Below, one piece after another: positions 16,474-25,520 of a DNA stretch of 55,623 nucleotides. Source of the DNA: Alphaproteobacteria bacterium. GTDB lineage: Bacteria; Pseudomonadota; Alphaproteobacteria; Rhizobiales; OSC116. The notes below the pieces were generated by a model. It ran no database searches. It saw only the letters and a program-made list of their open reading frames with translations, and was not told the DNA's origin. Location of the stretch: assembly GCA_002400495.2 (NCBI GenBank), contig NVQL02000057.1, forward strand, positions 1 through 55,623. Reading direction: 5' to 3'. Position 1 is the stretch's first letter, and every line of letters starts with the position of its first letter. Both the position numbers and the translations under genes were made by a program.

Positions 16474-17859
16474 CTAACCATTCGTGCTCAATAATCCAAA
16501 CCTATTGCCGTATTTATTATAACGCGTATATAACACAAAAATTGTCATTATCAGAACCAAAATTTCTGCTGCGGCGCCGGCTAACCATATGCCATTTTCG
16601 CCGATAAAATCGGGCAGAATAAAGGTCAGTGGGAGGGCAAATAAATAGGTGCGGCTTAGGCTCAATATGGCGCTGCGTTTGGCATCACCAGTTGCTTGAA
16701 AATAGGTCGAGATAATCATAAGTGGCCCAAATAAAGCAAAGGTGAGCGTGGTCAGTGGCACAATACGCGCCACCTCTAGGCCGATCACTACATCATCGAC
16801 AAACATGCCGCCAATGTCATATTTTATGAGGTTAACCAAAATTTGCATACCTGCACAATATATAAACGCCGTGGCTATGGCAATTTTCACGCTGCCATCG
16901 GCTCGATCATGCAATTTGGCGCCAAAATTATTGCCCAATATGCTTTGGAAGGCCATGCTCAGGCCCAAAAATGGCAAGAATAAAAAAGTCATCATGCGGT
17001 TGATGATGCCGTAAGCGGCAATTGTCGCGCTGTAATTGGCGACGCCAAAACTCTGGATGTTATAGATAATGGCGCTCGACATGAGCGAAATTCCCAAATA
17101 GGTTAGGCTCGCAGGCACGCCCAAAGCGATGAATTCGCGCCAATATTGTGTGCTGATTTTAAAATCCGATATTTTCACTTTCACCGCAACATTGGCATAT
17201 TTCCGATGGAAAAACGCTGCGGCTAATGAACAGGCTTGCGCCAAGATTGTGCCATAAGCACTACCCGCCACGCCGTATTCGAACACCACAATCAACAGAT
17301 AGTTAAAAACAAAATTCAAGCCAACGGCTGATAGACTGAAAAACAGCATGGCGCCCATTTTGCCTTCGGAGCGTAATGTATCACTCATAATGGCCAGCAA
17401 GAAGGTGATGGGGGCGAAGAAAATTAAGACACTTATATAGTCATAACCCATCTGGCTGAGGGTTGAATCACCCGCAGTCACCCATACGATCAATGACTCG
17501 CCACCGCCCAAAAATAAAACAATCAAAGCGGCGCAGATGATTAGGCTTAAAAATATCGCCTCCACAAAGCTGCGTTTGGCGGCGGTTAAATCGCCACTGC
17601 CTAACAGGCGCGCCACAACGCTCGAAAAACCACCACTGACGAGGCTGGACAATGCTACAATGATCATAAAGGCAGGGAACATAAGCGTCACTGCGGTTAA
17701 AGCGTCTGCACCGACAAATTCACCCAAAAAATAGGCGTCCACTAAAGTGAAGGTGCCGTTGACCAGCATGATGAAAATAATCGGTGCGGCGGTGGCAAAA
17801 AATAGTTTTGGCAATGAGCCGATTAAATATTTGTTTTGTATTTGTGGATTTTCTGACAT
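16474..17859 (-). CDS. MATE family multidrug/sodium antiporter
   Basis: The product, 461 residues from the chosen start, has 12 hydrophobic helices in two similar halves, as in MATE proteins. Typical stretches are LFFATAAPIIFIMLVNGTF, the VDAYFLGEFVGADALTAV segment of helix 1-2, and GIINRMMTFLFLPFLGLSM in the second half. It probably exports cationic compounds in exchange for H+ or Na+. I prefer ATG at 17859 (MSENPQ), preceded by AAGG; further in-frame starts at 17904 (ATG) and 17919 (TTG) lie inside or next to the operator candidates. It is divergent from the tetR gene, the usual arrangement for a TetR-controlled exporter. Confidence 0.92.
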   Translation of the reverse strand: MSENPQIQNKYLIGSLPKLFFATAAPIIFIMLVNGTFTLVDAYFLGEFVGADALTAVTLMFPAFMIIVALSSLVSGGFSSVVARLLGSGDLTAAKRSFVEAIFLSLIICAALIVLFLGGGESLIVWVTAGDSTLSQMGYDYISVLIFFAPITFLLAIMSDTLRSEGKMGAMLFFSLSAVGLNFVFNYLLIVVFEYGVAGSAYGTILAQACSLAAAFFHRKYANVAVKVKISDFKISTQYWREFIALGVPASLTYLGISLMSSAIIYNIQSFGVANYSATIAAYGIINRMMTFLFLPFLGLSMAFQSILGNNFGAKLHDRADGSVKIAIATAFIYCAGMQILVNLIKYDIGGMFVDDVVIGLEVARIVPLTTLTFALFGPLMIISTYFQATGDAKRSAILSLSRTYLFALPLTFILPDFIGENGIWLAGAAAEILVLIMTIFVLYTRYNKYGNRFGLLSTNG

Positions 17860-17906
17860 TACACAACCTTGACATGAATATGAGTTATTGTATGATTTAA
17901 ACATAG

Positions 17907-17945
17907 TTGACAACGTCAATTATCACCTTAAATTGACACTGTCAA
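17907..17945. promoter_or_regulatory. Two TTGAC-N3-GTCAA palindromes, candidate TetR operators
   Basis: TTGACAACGTCAA at 17907-17919 and TTGACACTGTCAA at 17933-17945 are perfect 5-bp inverted repeats with 3-bp spacers, their centres 26 bases apart. They lie between the divergent MATE and tetR genes. The half-site TTGACA also looks like a -35 element, so binding would block transcription. I infer autoregulation by the adjacent TetR protein. Confidence 0.75.
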
Positions 17946-17965
17946 TAATAAATCTTGAGTGTTGA

Positions 17966-18568
17966 ATGGCCAAAATATTAACTGAAGAACAAAAATTAGA
18001 AAAACGCAACAGGCTCATAGAGCTGGCCACGAGCATTTTGGAGCGCGATGGTGAGGCGGGGTTAACCGCCCGCGGTTTGGCGCGGGAAGCGGGCATCAGC
18101 CGCACCACGCCCTATCTATATTTTAAAGACAAAGAAGCCATTTTAAACGGCATTCGCTTGCAAATACTCAACCGAATCATCGCTGAATTTAAACAAGTGG
18201 ATGAAAAAAAACCACTCACACAAATGCGAATGTTTGGCGAAATATATACGATTTTTGGGCTAGAGCATCCCGAACTATATCGCTTGGTATTCACCTCAGA
18301 TTTTTCACTGCGCCCGATGGCACCTGAACTGCAGCAAGCCCTAAATAGTTTTCAGTCAATCATGATGAGCCCCATGCAAAAGGCTTATGCTGCAGGCTTA
18401 ATTCGCATACCACCAGATCGACTTAACTTGGTGTTATGGTCATGCACTCATGGTTTGCTCAGTTTTGCCCATTCTGGCCTAATCGACAAACAAACTGTTT
18501 TGCCACAATTGCGCCAAGATATTGGCCATATATTATCAAAAGGTTTTTTAAACCAAATTAATGACTAA
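17966..18568 (+). CDS. TetR/AcrR family transcriptional regulator
   Basis: The 200-residue product has a TetR N-terminal helix-turn-helix at about 12-58 (ATSILERDGEAGLTARGLAR, then ISRTTPYLYFKDKEAIL). A helical ligand domain follows, with the LYRLVFTSDF and GLIRIPPDRL stretches seen in TetR_C domains. It probably represses the divergent MATE gene, itself and perhaps the operon behind it. The inducer is unknown. The stop overlaps the next start by eight bases, which ties the regulator to the phosphatase gene and possibly to the fosX run. Confidence 0.93.
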   Translation: MAKILTEEQKLEKRNRLIELATSILERDGEAGLTARGLAREAGISRTTPYLYFKDKEAILNGIRLQILNRIIAEFKQVDEKKPLTQMRMFGEIYTIFGLEHPELYRLVFTSDFSLRPMAPELQQALNSFQSIMMSPMQKAYAAGLIRIPPDRLNLVLWSCTHGLLSFAHSGLIDKQTVLPQLRQDIGHILSKGFLNQIND

Positions 18569-19394
18569 AGCCGTGCAAATATTCTCTTCTGCAAAATATA
18601 AACTCGCCACAGGGCTTGCGAAAGGCCACCGCGTTTGCGCCATTGGCGATGTGCATGGCGATGATCGACACATGGCGGCTTTGCTTGATGGGTTTGCTGC
18701 ACGTAATGACAAATATGAAAAAACCACCTTGGTGCTGCTGGGCGATTTAAACGATAGAGGCAACAATAGCTTCGGCTGTTTTGACCTGGCTATTTCGGCC
18801 AGCAAACGGTTTGATGAAGTGATCTGTTTGCAAGGCAATCACGAGGCGATTTTGCGCATTGTGATTGAGCAAGACAGGCCAGACGTTAACGACGTATGGC
18901 ACCAATTTGGTGGCCAAGCGGTGATTGATGAAATTGGCAGAGAGAATTTGGATTTTAGCAGTCAGGCTAAATTTAAAACCTCATTGAAAAAAAATATAGG
19001 CAAAAAACGCATGAAATATCTGCGTAACCTATCGTCACACCATCATATTGGCAATCTGCTATTTGTGCATGCTGGCACCAACCCCAATGCCAGCCTTGAG
19101 GCGCATTTTGCGCAGGTATGGGATAAATGCTTTGGCGATCATTGGTGCTGGATACGTGAGCCTTTTTTGCATAACCCTGTTGATTTTAAAGGCCATAAAG
19201 GCCTGACCGTGGTGCATGGCCATACACCGCAACAACGCGTGGCTTACAAAAAGTCTGACGATTTATTTGCCGCCCATCAATGGCAAGATGGCAAATTGAA
19301 TTTAGACGGCGGCTCTTATGCTTCAGGCTGCGTCACGGGGGCCGAGTTTACTCATAAAGGCTATCGGCTCAATTGCGCCATTATTTATATTTAA
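18561..19394 (+). CDS. Calcineurin-like serine/threonine phosphatase (PPP-like)
   Basis: The 277-residue product has the metallophosphatase blocks in PPP-family form: AIGDVHGDDRH near residue 31, LLGDLNDRGNNS near 58, LQGNHEAI near 93, a central His in LLFVHAGTNP and VVHGHTPQQR near 215. These supply the two-metal ligands and phosphate-binding Arg and His. Relatives include bacterial protein phosphatases and diadenosine tetraphosphate hydrolases; the substrate here is open. Its ATG lies inside the end of tetR (eight-base overlap), suggesting translational coupling. fosX begins 36 bases downstream. Confidence 0.88.
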   Translation: MTKAVQIFSSAKYKLATGLAKGHRVCAIGDVHGDDRHMAALLDGFAARNDKYEKTTLVLLGDLNDRGNNSFGCFDLAISASKRFDEVICLQGNHEAILRIVIEQDRPDVNDVWHQFGGQAVIDEIGRENLDFSSQAKFKTSLKKNIGKKRMKYLRNLSSHHHIGNLLFVHAGTNPNASLEAHFAQVWDKCFGDHWCWIREPFLHNPVDFKGHKGLTVVHGHTPQQRVAYKKSDDLFAAHQWQDGKLNLDGGSYASGCVTGAEFTHKGYRLNCAIIYI

Positions 19395-19430
19395 ATTTGA
19401 GTCGCAAGCGAAACAATGTAGGAATATAAG

Positions 19431-19838
19431 ATGATTGACTCTCTAAGCCATATGACTTTTGCGGTGAAAGACCTTGCTAAAATGGGGCAATTTCTGGAGA
19501 ATATCTTTGCCGCCCAACAAGTTTATGCCAGTGATGATCAGGAATTTTCGATAAGCCCTGAAAGATTTTACCTGATTGGTGAAATTTGGGTTGCCATTAT
19601 GCAGACAGAGGATAATATTAAACGCTCATATAATCACGTCGCGTTTAAAATTAGTGATGCCGTTTTTGATATGTATGAACAAAGATTGATTGATCATAAA
19701 ATCGAAATGTTGCCACCACGCCCACGGGTAAAAGGTGAAGGCAGATCATTATATTTTTATGATTTTGACAATCATTTATTTGAATTGCATACGGGCACGC
19801 TTAACGAACGGCTCGCACGCTATAAGCTAAAGAAGTAA
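19431..19838 (+). CDS. fosX: FosX-type fosfomycin hydrolase
   Basis: The 135-residue product belongs to the glyoxalase fold group and matches FosX closely. It has LSHMTFAVKDL at the start, YNHVAFKI in the middle and the signature GEGRSLYFYDFDNHLFELH near the end, followed by GTLNERL. The metal ligands of the family fall at His7, His69 and Glu118, and the residue that acts as general base in FosX, Glu44, is present (ISPE44). FosX opens the epoxide of fosfomycin with water, using Mn2+, and needs no thiol. Activity of FosX homologues in soil bacteria can be weak, so real resistance is not certain. AGGAA precedes the ATG, and two bases separate its stop from the ABC-F gene. Confidence 0.92.
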   Translation: MIDSLSHMTFAVKDLAKMGQFLENIFAAQQVYASDDQEFSISPERFYLIGEIWVAIMQTEDNIKRSYNHVAFKISDAVFDMYEQRLIDHKIEMLPPRPRVKGEGRSLYFYDFDNHLFELHTGTLNERLARYKLKK

Positions 19839-19840
19839 AG

Positions 19841-21571
19841 ATGGCCAAGCCTCTCCTCGCCGCGCAAAATATTCAGTTCGGCTATAGTGTCGAAAAAATG
19901 TTTGATGATTTAACCCTGCATATTGGTGCCAATGATCGGGTTGGTCTGGTCGGCACGAATGGTTGCGGGAAATCTACTTTGCTAAAAATCCTTAGCAAGA
20001 CATTGGATGTTTCTAGCGGCGAGATTATCAATAATAACCGTATGGTTTTATCGGTGGTCGATCAATTTGTGCCTGATCATCTGCAAAGCCAGAATATCTA
20101 TGAGATTATCTTGGCGCAATTGCCTGCTGATATGCGCAACGAAAGCGCTTATCTGGTTGATATTATGCTCAAAGATATGGGGTTTGCTGCGGCAGATTTT
20201 GGCAAAAACATCAACCAACTTTCGGGCGGGCAAGTTAATTTGGTGTTGATGGCGCGGGCGCTGATCAACAATCCTGACTTGTTGCTGATGGATGAGCCCT
20301 CTAACCATCTAGATGTCGAAGCCATTGTTAAGCTTGAAGAGTTTTTTATCAACCATTATAAGAATGCCTTTTTAATCATCTCGCATGATGTTGAATTATT
20401 GGATAAAATAACCAATAAAACCATATTCATTAAGGATGGCAAAGCCTATCAATATGGGTTGGCCTATAGTGCGGCGCGGGTTGAATTTTTGGCTTATGAA
20501 AAAGCTCTTAAAAAACAGCGGGCGCTTGAAGAGCAAGAAATTGATCGGCTCAGTGCCACCGCCAAGCGTTTGGCGACATGGGGGCGCGAGCATGACAATG
20601 AAAAGTTCGCCCGCAAAGCCAAATCCATCGAAAAGAAAATCGATAAGTTGGATGGTCAAAAAACCGAAACTTTTAACCGCAATAAGTATAGTTTGAATGT
20701 GAAAACTGATAAATTACGCGCCAAGACTTTGCTCGAAGTGCAGAATTATCAGGTCAAAACTTTGGATGGTGCGCGTGATCTTTTTAAGGTCAATGGCTTT
20801 TACATCAATAATGGCGATCGGATTATTTTATTTGGTGCTAATGGTTTGGGCAAATCGACCTTTGTTAAAAATCTGGTCGAAAAATTTGCGCAAGAAGCGG
20901 GCAAAGACATTCGTTTTAATCCGCAAGTGTCACTGGGGTATTATGATCAGGAACAAGAGCAATTAGATGGCTCAAAAACAATTTTCAATTATCTCAACGA
21001 TCTATTCGATATGCCTGATTTGGACATTCAACATGCCATCTTGCAAGCGGGTTTTTCTTATGACGAGATGGACAAAAAAATCGCTCTACTTTCGGGTGGT
21101 GAGAAGTCGCGAATTCTATTCACCAAGCTCAATTTACAACAACCAAATTTCATCATTTTAGATGAGCCAACCAACCATATTGATCTTTATGGCCGCGAGC
21201 AATTAATCCGCCAACTTACCTCATCAGGCGCAACTTTGCTGATCATCGGCCATGACCGAAAATTCTGCAATATTGTTGGTAATCGGTTTTTTATGATTGA
21301 GCGCAATAAGCTGGTTGAAATAGATGATAGCTCGGTTTTTTACCAAAGCCTTCAGTCCGCAACCCTAACCATTAAAAAGACGGTGTCGGAGGCGAAACAA
21401 GATTCTAATCATGTTGTTATGGATGATGAAGAGCAAATATTAGAACGCGTTCTAGAGTTGGAAGAGCTGCTTGAGGCTGATTTGGGGCGTAAAGCGAAAC
21501 ACCAAAAACCTGCTTTGCAACAGCAATGGAAAGTTGAAATTTCAAAACTTTACGAGGCGCTAAATGCTTGA
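19841..21571 (+). CDS. ABC-F family ATPase (ribosome-associated, two ABC domains)
   Basis: The 576-residue soluble product has two ABC domains and no membrane segment. Domain 1 has GTNGCGKST (about 37-45), LSGGQ (about 127-131) and LLMDEPSNHLD. Domain 2 has GANGLGKST near 333, LSGGEKSR near 419 and ILDEPTNHID. The linker (about 215-290) is charged and helical, and a C-terminal coiled-coil-like tail follows (ERVLELEELLEADLGRK). ABC-F proteins act on the ribosomal E site; some are housekeeping factors (Uup, EttA) and others protect ribosomes from antibiotics. Its place next to fosX favours a protective role, but the linker alone cannot prove it. The next gene starts eight bases before its stop. 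Confidence 0.92.
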   Translation: MAKPLLAAQNIQFGYSVEKMFDDLTLHIGANDRVGLVGTNGCGKSTLLKILSKTLDVSSGEIINNNRMVLSVVDQFVPDHLQSQNIYEIILAQLPADMRNESAYLVDIMLKDMGFAAADFGKNINQLSGGQVNLVLMARALINNPDLLLMDEPSNHLDVEAIVKLEEFFINHYKNAFLIISHDVELLDKITNKTIFIKDGKAYQYGLAYSAARVEFLAYEKALKKQRALEEQEIDRLSATAKRLATWGREHDNEKFARKAKSIEKKIDKLDGQKTETFNRNKYSLNVKTDKLRAKTLLEVQNYQVKTLDGARDLFKVNGFYINNGDRIILFGANGLGKSTFVKNLVEKFAQEAGKDIRFNPQVSLGYYDQEQEQLDGSKTIFNYLNDLFDMPDLDIQHAILQAGFSYDEMDKKIALLSGGEKSRILFTKLNLQQPNFIILDEPTNHIDLYGREQLIRQLTSSGATLLIIGHDRKFCNIVGNRFFMIERNKLVEIDDSSVFYQSLQSATLTIKKTVSEAKQDSNHVVMDDEEQILERVLELEELLEADLGRKAKHQKPALQQQWKVEISKLYEALNA

Positions 21572-22211
21572 GCGTCAGAAATTTCTAAACCAGCTTGTTG
21601 GCCGAATTTTAGCCGCGCAGAATGATGGTATTTTACGGGTGGCGATTAATGGGGTTGATGGCAGCGGCAAGACCAGATTGGCCGATGAATTAACGCCCTT
21701 ATTGCGCGCTGAAGGCGTTAATGTCATTCGTGCATCGATTGATGGTTTTCACAATCCGCGCGCCATTCGATATGCCAAAGGCAAAAATTCGGCAGAAGGT
21801 TTTTATCATGATAGTTTTGATCTTAAGGTATTTCAGAACCTGTTATTAAAACCACTTAGTCAAGACGGGAACTTGCATTATAAAACAACGGCTTTTGATC
21901 ATGTGACTGACAGTGTGGTCGACATGCCATTTATAATTGCTAAACCTCCTGCCATTTTATTGGTCGATGGTATTTTTCTATTTAACGAGGTGCTGAAAGA
22001 AGATTTTGAGCTTAAAATCTTCCTCGATGTTGCGTTTGAAGTTTCATATGCCCGCATGGCCGCTCGAGATGGATCTCCTGCCAACCCACATGCTGCCGAA
22101 AATAAACGCTATTATGAAGGCCAGAAATTATATTTGGCAGAATGCAAGCCACGACAACAAGCCGATATTTTAATTGATTATAATGATCTAGAAACACCGA
22201 GATTGATATGA
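21564..22211 (+). CDS. Uridine kinase-like P-loop kinase
   Basis: The 215-residue product has a Walker A motif GVDGSGKT at about 30-37, the IDGFHNPRAIRY segment with the Asp-Gly-Phe-His found in uridine and pantothenate kinase relatives, ILLVDGIFLF as the Walker B region and an Arg-rich lid (ARMAARDGSPANP). It would phosphorylate a small alcohol, perhaps a nucleoside or a nucleoside-like drug. The substrate is not clear. It overlaps the ABC-F gene by eight bases and the next gene by four, so the set is translationally coupled. Confidence 0.85.
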   Translation: MLERQKFLNQLVGRILAAQNDGILRVAINGVDGSGKTRLADELTPLLRAEGVNVIRASIDGFHNPRAIRYAKGKNSAEGFYHDSFDLKVFQNLLLKPLSQDGNLHYKTTAFDHVTDSVVDMPFIIAKPPAILLVDGIFLFNEVLKEDFELKIFLDVAFEVSYARMAARDGSPANPHAAENKRYYEGQKLYLAECKPRQQADILIDYNDLETPRLI

Positions 22212-23161
22212 GCCATTTGAGTGAATTGCGAAGATTTAGAAAAATTACCACAAAAGCATTAGCGCAATATCCACTTAGCAATATCCGTATTGATTTTATC
22301 GACTATGCCGAAAATGCGGTTTATAAAATCACCACGCGCGAAGGCATGTTTTTATTGCGCATTCATGCCAACCATTCCAAAACAGCAGAAGCGATTGAGC
22401 AAGAATTACAATATATTATTTTGTTGCGTGAGAATGGGTTTGATTTACAAAAACCTTTGAAATCTTTGGATGGCGAATATATTGTTCATATTGATGACAA
22501 GATGATCAGTGTTTTGAGTTGGCAAATTGGCACAAAAAAGTTCAAATCAATTAATGACCGGCATTTTGAACTTTTGGGTCATTATTTGGCCAAAATGCAC
22601 AGCTTTTCGATTGAAAATAAACATAGGATTGTGAGCAGTCAACGCGAATATTGGACGGCTGATAATTTAGTTGGTTCTTCTCCTATTTTCGGCTCTTTTG
22701 CTGGTCTGAAAAATATAAAAGGCTTTGATAAGCAGATATTTGAAGCTGCACGTTTGCAAACTTTGGGCCGCCTGCAAAAACATTATCATGAAAACCCCGA
22801 AAAATTTGGCATGATTCATGCCGATTTACATTTTAACAATATCCTTTGGCAGGGCGAGAATTTATTGCCAATTGACTTTGACGATTGCGGAATTGGTAGT
22901 TATTTTCACGATTTATCCATCCCCATCGTCACTACAAACAGCCAAAAACCGAAACAACATCGCGATATTTTACTCACTGCCTATGGCAAAACACATAGTT
23001 TAACTCAAGCTGATATAGATTTGATTGATGATTATATTCTGTCGCGTCATATTTCCAATCAATCTTGGCTATTAATGCGCTCTAACCACCCTAAAATCAA
23101 AAAATACCATATACAAACTATGGAAGGAACCATGAAGGTTTTGAAAGCGGGGTTGAAATGA
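22208..23161 (+). CDS. APH-family phosphotransferase (aminoglycoside/homoserine kinase type)
   Basis: The 317-residue product has a protein-kinase-like fold with the catalytic loop IHADLHFNNILW (Asp as base, Asn as metal ligand) near residue 203 and the metal-binding LPIDFDDCGIG near 220. These are hallmarks of the APH family. Members phosphorylate aminoglycosides, macrolides, homoserine, choline or other small molecules. The N-lobe has YKITTREGMFLLRIH with the conserved Lys replaced by a less usual arrangement. The substrate is unknown. The ATGA overlap with the kinase upstream and with the GNAT downstream supports one operon. Confidence 0.88.
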   Translation: MSHLSELRRFRKITTKALAQYPLSNIRIDFIDYAENAVYKITTREGMFLLRIHANHSKTAEAIEQELQYIILLRENGFDLQKPLKSLDGEYIVHIDDKMISVLSWQIGTKKFKSINDRHFELLGHYLAKMHSFSIENKHRIVSSQREYWTADNLVGSSPIFGSFAGLKNIKGFDKQIFEAARLQTLGRLQKHYHENPEKFGMIHADLHFNNILWQGENLLPIDFDDCGIGSYFHDLSIPIVTTNSQKPKQHRDILLTAYGKTHSLTQADIDLIDDYILSRHISNQSWLLMRSNHPKIKKYHIQTMEGTMKVLKAGLK

Positions 23162-23592
23162 ACATCATCACTTATTTGCCTGAATATGCCGCTCAAATTG
23201 TTAATTTATGGCGAGCTAGCAAGCGCCATGCTTTGGGCGATTATAAAGAAGTGCATAGCACTGCTGATATGCTGCATTATCTGACCGCAGTTATGTGCCT
23301 TGAAGAGGCGGTATATTTAGCCATAAATGACGATAAATTACTTGGTTTTATGGCTTTAAAAGACAATTGGATAAACCAATTATATATCGATATAAATTAT
23401 TTAAATCAAGGCATTGGCAGTCAGTTCATGCAGCTGGCCAAACAAAAATCAGATGGGGTTTTGCAGTTATATTGCTTTGAACGTAATGAGGCTGCTTGCC
23501 AATTTTACCAAAAACACGAGTTTAAAGCCACCGAATTTGGCACGGATAACGAGGAAGGCTTGCCAGACATATTGTATAAATGGGGTGATTAA
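23158..23592 (+). CDS. GNAT family N-acetyltransferase
   Basis: The 144-residue product is a single GNAT domain: an N-terminal strand and helix, the ESD-like strand GFMALKDNWINQLYID, the acetyl-CoA loop NQGIGSQFMQLAKQ and the closing NEAACQFYQKHEFK helix-strand. It acetylates an amine of unknown identity. It is the last gene of the run that includes fosX and the two kinases, overlapping the APH gene by four bases. In that setting a role in modifying an antibiotic or a toxic metabolite is a reasonable but unproven inference. Confidence 0.88.
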   Translation: MNIITYLPEYAAQIVNLWRASKRHALGDYKEVHSTADMLHYLTAVMCLEEAVYLAINDDKLLGFMALKDNWINQLYIDINYLNQGIGSQFMQLAKQKSDGVLQLYCFERNEAACQFYQKHEFKATEFGTDNEEGLPDILYKWGD

Positions 23593-23675
23593 CCCAAATT
23601 GTTTATATAATTTTAAAACTTTTAGGCTAGTATAGAATTAGTCTCGTTCAAGTATAGTTATTCAAAGTAACCACC

Positions 23676-24338
23676 ATGTCCCAAGCCGTCTGTAAATTAC
23701 CACAGAAATCTCAAAAACAATCCCACCGTAAATTCACCGAAAAAACACTGATTGTGGCCAGCCACAATCAAGGTAAAATACGTGAAATTAATGAGCTGCT
23801 GAAGCCATTTGGCATTTTGGCAAAATCGGCCTCGGAACTGCAGCTTGATGAACCAGAAGAAACTGGCGATTCATTTGTTGAAAATGCCGAGTTAAAAGCC
23901 TTGGCTGCCGCCAAAGCCTCAGGCCTGCCTGCTTTGGCTGACGATAGCGGTTATAGCATTAAAATTTTAAATGGTGACCCCGGCATTTATTCAGCCCGCT
24001 GGGCAGGTGATCATAAAGATTTTGCTTTGGCCATGCAAATGGTCGAATGCAAATTGCAAGATAAAGACGCACAAGAAGATGAAGAACGCGCTGCCTCATT
24101 CATCTGCGCCTTAACCTTGGCTTGGCCCGATGGCCATGTAGAAACTTTCGAGGGCCGTGTTGATGGCGTGAGCATCTGGCCACCCAAAGGTGATAATGGT
24201 TTTGGATATGATCCAATTTTTAAAGCCAATGGCCATGACCGCACTTTTGCCGAAATGAATTGCAGCGAAAAACAAAAAATTTCTCACCGTGCCAATGCTT
24301 TTAAACAGCTTGTTGATGCTTGTTTTAAAGCTATCTAA
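23676..24338 (+). CDS. rdgB: Non-canonical purine NTP pyrophosphatase (dITP/XTP)
   Basis: The 220-residue product is a HAM1/RdgB enzyme: the substrate-binding start [18 protein letters not shown], then [16 protein letters not shown], the catalytic LADDSGYSI, the GIYSARWAG segment and FGYDPIF. It hydrolyses dITP and XTP to monophosphates to keep deaminated purines out of DNA. The first 24 residues are a polar extension compared with shorter relatives, so a later start is possible, but no Met is available between residue 1 and the domain. The stop overlaps the hemW start by one base. Confidence 0.95.
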   Translation: MSQAVCKLPQKSQKQSHRKFTEKTLIVASHNQGKIREINELLKPFGILAKSASELQLDEPEETGDSFVENAELKALAAAKASGLPALADDSGYSIKILNGDPGIYSARWAGDHKDFALAMQMVECKLQDKDAQEDEERAASFICALTLAWPDGHVETFEGRVDGVSIWPPKGDNGFGYDPIFKANGHDRTFAEMNCSEKQKISHRANAFKQLVDACFKAI

Positions 24339-25513
24339 TGCCAAACATTGTAGTGGAAAAAGAAAAATTTGGCATTTATGTGCATTGGCCATTTTGTGCC
24401 GCCAAATGCCCTTATTGCGATTTTAATTCACATGTTAGGCGCGAGCCAATCGATGAGGCGCGCTTTGTCGCTGGCTATTTAAAAGAGCTGGATTATATGC
24501 ATAATCTTGCCCCCAACCGCCGTGTTGCCTCGGTGTTTTTTGGTGGTGGCACACCGTCATTAATGAGCGGTCATGCAGTTGGTTCTATCATCGATAAAAT
24601 TGCCAACCTTTGGGGTTATGAAGACAATGCCGAAATTAGTTTAGAGGCCAACCCAACTTCAATCGACAGCCAAAATTTTGCCGCCTATAAAGTGGCGGGC
24701 GTCAACCGCATTTCAATTGGCGTGCAAGCGATGAATGATCAAGATTTGCGCAAATTGGGCCGTCAGCATAGTGTCGATGAAGCAAAAGCGGCGATTAAAT
24801 TGGCGCAACGAGAATTTGATCGCATTTCATTTGATCTGATCTATGCCCGCCCGCAACAAACATTGCAACAATGGATGGATGAGTTAAAACAAGCCATAGA
24901 ATTGGGCACCGATCATTTGTCTTTATATCAGCTTACGATTGAGAGCGGCACACGGTTTGCCGATCTGTATAAATTGGGCAAAATTATCATGCCTGATGAT
25001 GATCATGCGCGTAATCTATATGATGCGACACAAGATATTTGCGTCGAATATGGCCTATATAATTACGAGATATCCAACTATGCCAAGGCAGGCGAGGAAT
25101 GCCGCCACAACTTGCTTTATTGGCGTTACGATGAATATGCGGCGGTTGGCGCCGGGGCGCATAGCCGCTTAAGATCTAGCAATGACCCCAGTATACGCTA
25201 TGCCCGCATTGACCAAAGACAGCCCGAAAAATGGTTGGAGACGGTTGAGGCGCAGGGGCATGCGTTTATTGATGTTGAAGAATTGACGCCTAGCGCCCAA
25301 GCCATTGAATATTTGCTCATGTGTTTACGGCTGCGTGAAGGGGTTAGCCTGGCGCGGTATGAGCATTTGTCGGGTGAGGCGCTCAGTGTGCGGAATATTG
25401 GTAAAATGGTTGAGGCGGATTTGTTGGTTTATGATGTTGAAACTCAGCGTATTTGCACGACTGAGGAAGGTTTACGGCTGACTGATTATATAATTGGTAA
25501 ATTGTTGGAGTGA
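24338..25513 (+). CDS. hemW: Radical SAM haem chaperone HemW
   Basis: The 391-residue product begins with the radical SAM cluster motif CxxxCxxC in YVHWPFCAAKCPYCDFN (Cys20, 24, 27). It has FFGGGTPSLM, the NPTS segment, RISIGVQ and the C-terminal HemN-type domain. It lacks the additional N-terminal region of true HemN coproporphyrinogen dehydrogenase, so I follow the HemW assignment: insertion or trafficking of haem in the cytoplasm. It directly follows rdgB with a one-base overlap, as in many alphaproteobacteria. Dispersed repeat copy B starts within about ten bases of its stop. Confidence 0.93.
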   Translation: MPNIVVEKEKFGIYVHWPFCAAKCPYCDFNSHVRREPIDEARFVAGYLKELDYMHNLAPNRRVASVFFGGGTPSLMSGHAVGSIIDKIANLWGYEDNAEISLEANPTSIDSQNFAAYKVAGVNRISIGVQAMNDQDLRKLGRQHSVDEAKAAIKLAQREFDRISFDLIYARPQQTLQQWMDELKQAIELGTDHLSLYQLTIESGTRFADLYKLGKIIMPDDDHARNLYDATQDICVEYGLYNYEISNYAKAGEECRHNLLYWRYDEYAAVGAGAHSRLRSSNDPSIRYARIDQRQPEKWLETVEAQGHAFIDVEELTPSAQAIEYLLMCLRLREGVSLARYEHLSGEALSVRNIGKMVEADLLVYDVETQRICTTEEGLRLTDYIIGKLLE

Positions 25514-25520
25514 CCCGAGT

